Of a stretch of DNA of 64,000 nt, positions 63,851-64,000 are shown piece after piece. Location: contig NZ_VIRL01000006.1 in the NCBI RefSeq assembly GCF_006874465.1, forward strand, positions 124,001 to 188,000, in the 5' to 3' direction. The first letter of the stretch is position 1; each line of letters opens with the position of its first letter. The notes beneath the pieces are model-generated. The model saw only the letters and a list, made by a program, of their open reading frames with translations, was not told the origin of the DNA and searched no databases. A program made the position numbers and the translations under genes. Source of the DNA: Microbispora bryophytorum (GTDB lineage: Bacteria > Actinomycetota > Actinomycetes > Streptosporangiales > Streptosporangiaceae).

Positions 63851-64000
63851 CTACTTCTCCCGTCTCAGCAGTCCTCGTCCGCCCGCGTACTTCTTGTGCA
63901 CCGCCTGCCGGGACACCCCGAGCAGGAGCGCGATGTCCTGCCACGACCACCCCGCGGTGCGGGCGTTGTCGACCTGCAGCGCTTCGAGCCGTTCCACCAG
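63851..64000 (-). CDS. C-terminal part of a helix-turn-helix protein (cut by window edge)
   Basis: The last 49 codons of a gene entering from the right edge. They include a clear HTH (GWSWQDIALLLGVSRQAVHKKY) followed by a basic tail (GRGLLRREK). This form is common for small HTH proteins encoded directly before Clp-N-domain proteins in actinomycetes. It is transcribed with the Clp-N gene, with no gap between stop and start. Confidence 0.85.
   Translation of the reverse strand: MVERLEALQVDNARTAGWSWQDIALLLGVSRQAVHKKYAGGRGLLRREK

Overview
The window is very GC-rich DNA with strong third-position GC, frequent GTG starts and many apparently leaderless transcripts. Gene content (class II FBPase next to a DUF4245 protein, the ispH / lipid-droplet protein / xseA neighbourhood, PucR and MocR regulators, PASTA-less Ser/Thr kinases, DUF1707 and DUF6542 proteins, actinobacterial TcpC/TcpE-type conjugation proteins) points to an actinomycete chromosome. 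A Streptosporangiales-like lineage is my inference. No rRNA, tRNA, CRISPR array, insertion sequence or integrase was seen.

Layout. (1) 1-6686: a probable 3-hydroxybutyrate utilisation operon on the minus strand (3-hydroxybutyrate dehydrogenase, PucR/GAF regulator, MHS-type transporter, secreted oligomer-hydrolase-like esterase, alpha/beta hydrolase). (2) 6754-13084: class II fumarase, two Ser/Thr kinases, class I fumarase. (3) 13277-24019: transporters around a MocR regulator, an ATPase-LuxR regulator, a DUF1707 protein, glpX, TetR, DUF4245, LysR and RidA. (4) 24120-32985: xseB, asnB, xseA, a basic-repeat lipid-droplet-type protein, ispH, a DUF6542 protein, rmuC and ychF. Here asnB sits on the opposite strand between the two exonuclease VII genes. 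(5) 33085-37739: a secreted GH59 galactocerebrosidase-like enzyme with a ricin-type lectin domain, a GNAT, gene debris and a secreted Gln/Ser-rich protein. (6) 38092-50584: a compact type IV secretion/conjugation-like operon (two VirB8/TcpC-like proteins, a TcpE-MinD fusion, a VirB4 ATPase, a VirB6-like channel, an SLT-NlpC/P60 hydrolase) ending in a NUDIX gene and a membrane protein. No relaxase, coupling protein or integrase is visible in the window. (7) 50651-54085: succinate dehydrogenase of the mycobacterial Sdh1 type. (8) 54233-57464: response regulator/PP2C - histidine kinase - response regulator. (9) 57551-62187: LysR plus a second, Bacillus-type succinate dehydrogenase. (10) 62347-64000: two STAS anti-anti-sigma proteins, a Clp N-domain protein and a partial HTH protein.

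How the genes fit together. Carbon from 3-hydroxybutyrate enters as acetyl-CoA and can pass through the TCA steps encoded here in duplicate (two succinate dehydrogenases, two unrelated fumarases). A palindrome reading AGTGACCGAG(A/G)TCAC lies both inside the hydroxybutyrate operon and upstream of sdh1, suggesting one shared regulator, possibly Crp-like. The PP2C/kinase cassette and the STAS proteins could form part of a stress-sigma partner-switching network, although no RsbW-type kinase is in view.

Most unusual items: the orphan secretion apparatus with a TcpE-MinD fusion whose P-loop lacks lysine; two five-codon mini-ORFs created by a 14-bp tandem repeat at a kinase/regulator junction; 12-15 bp tandem arrays at four convergent gene ends; and a bacterial GH59 enzyme.
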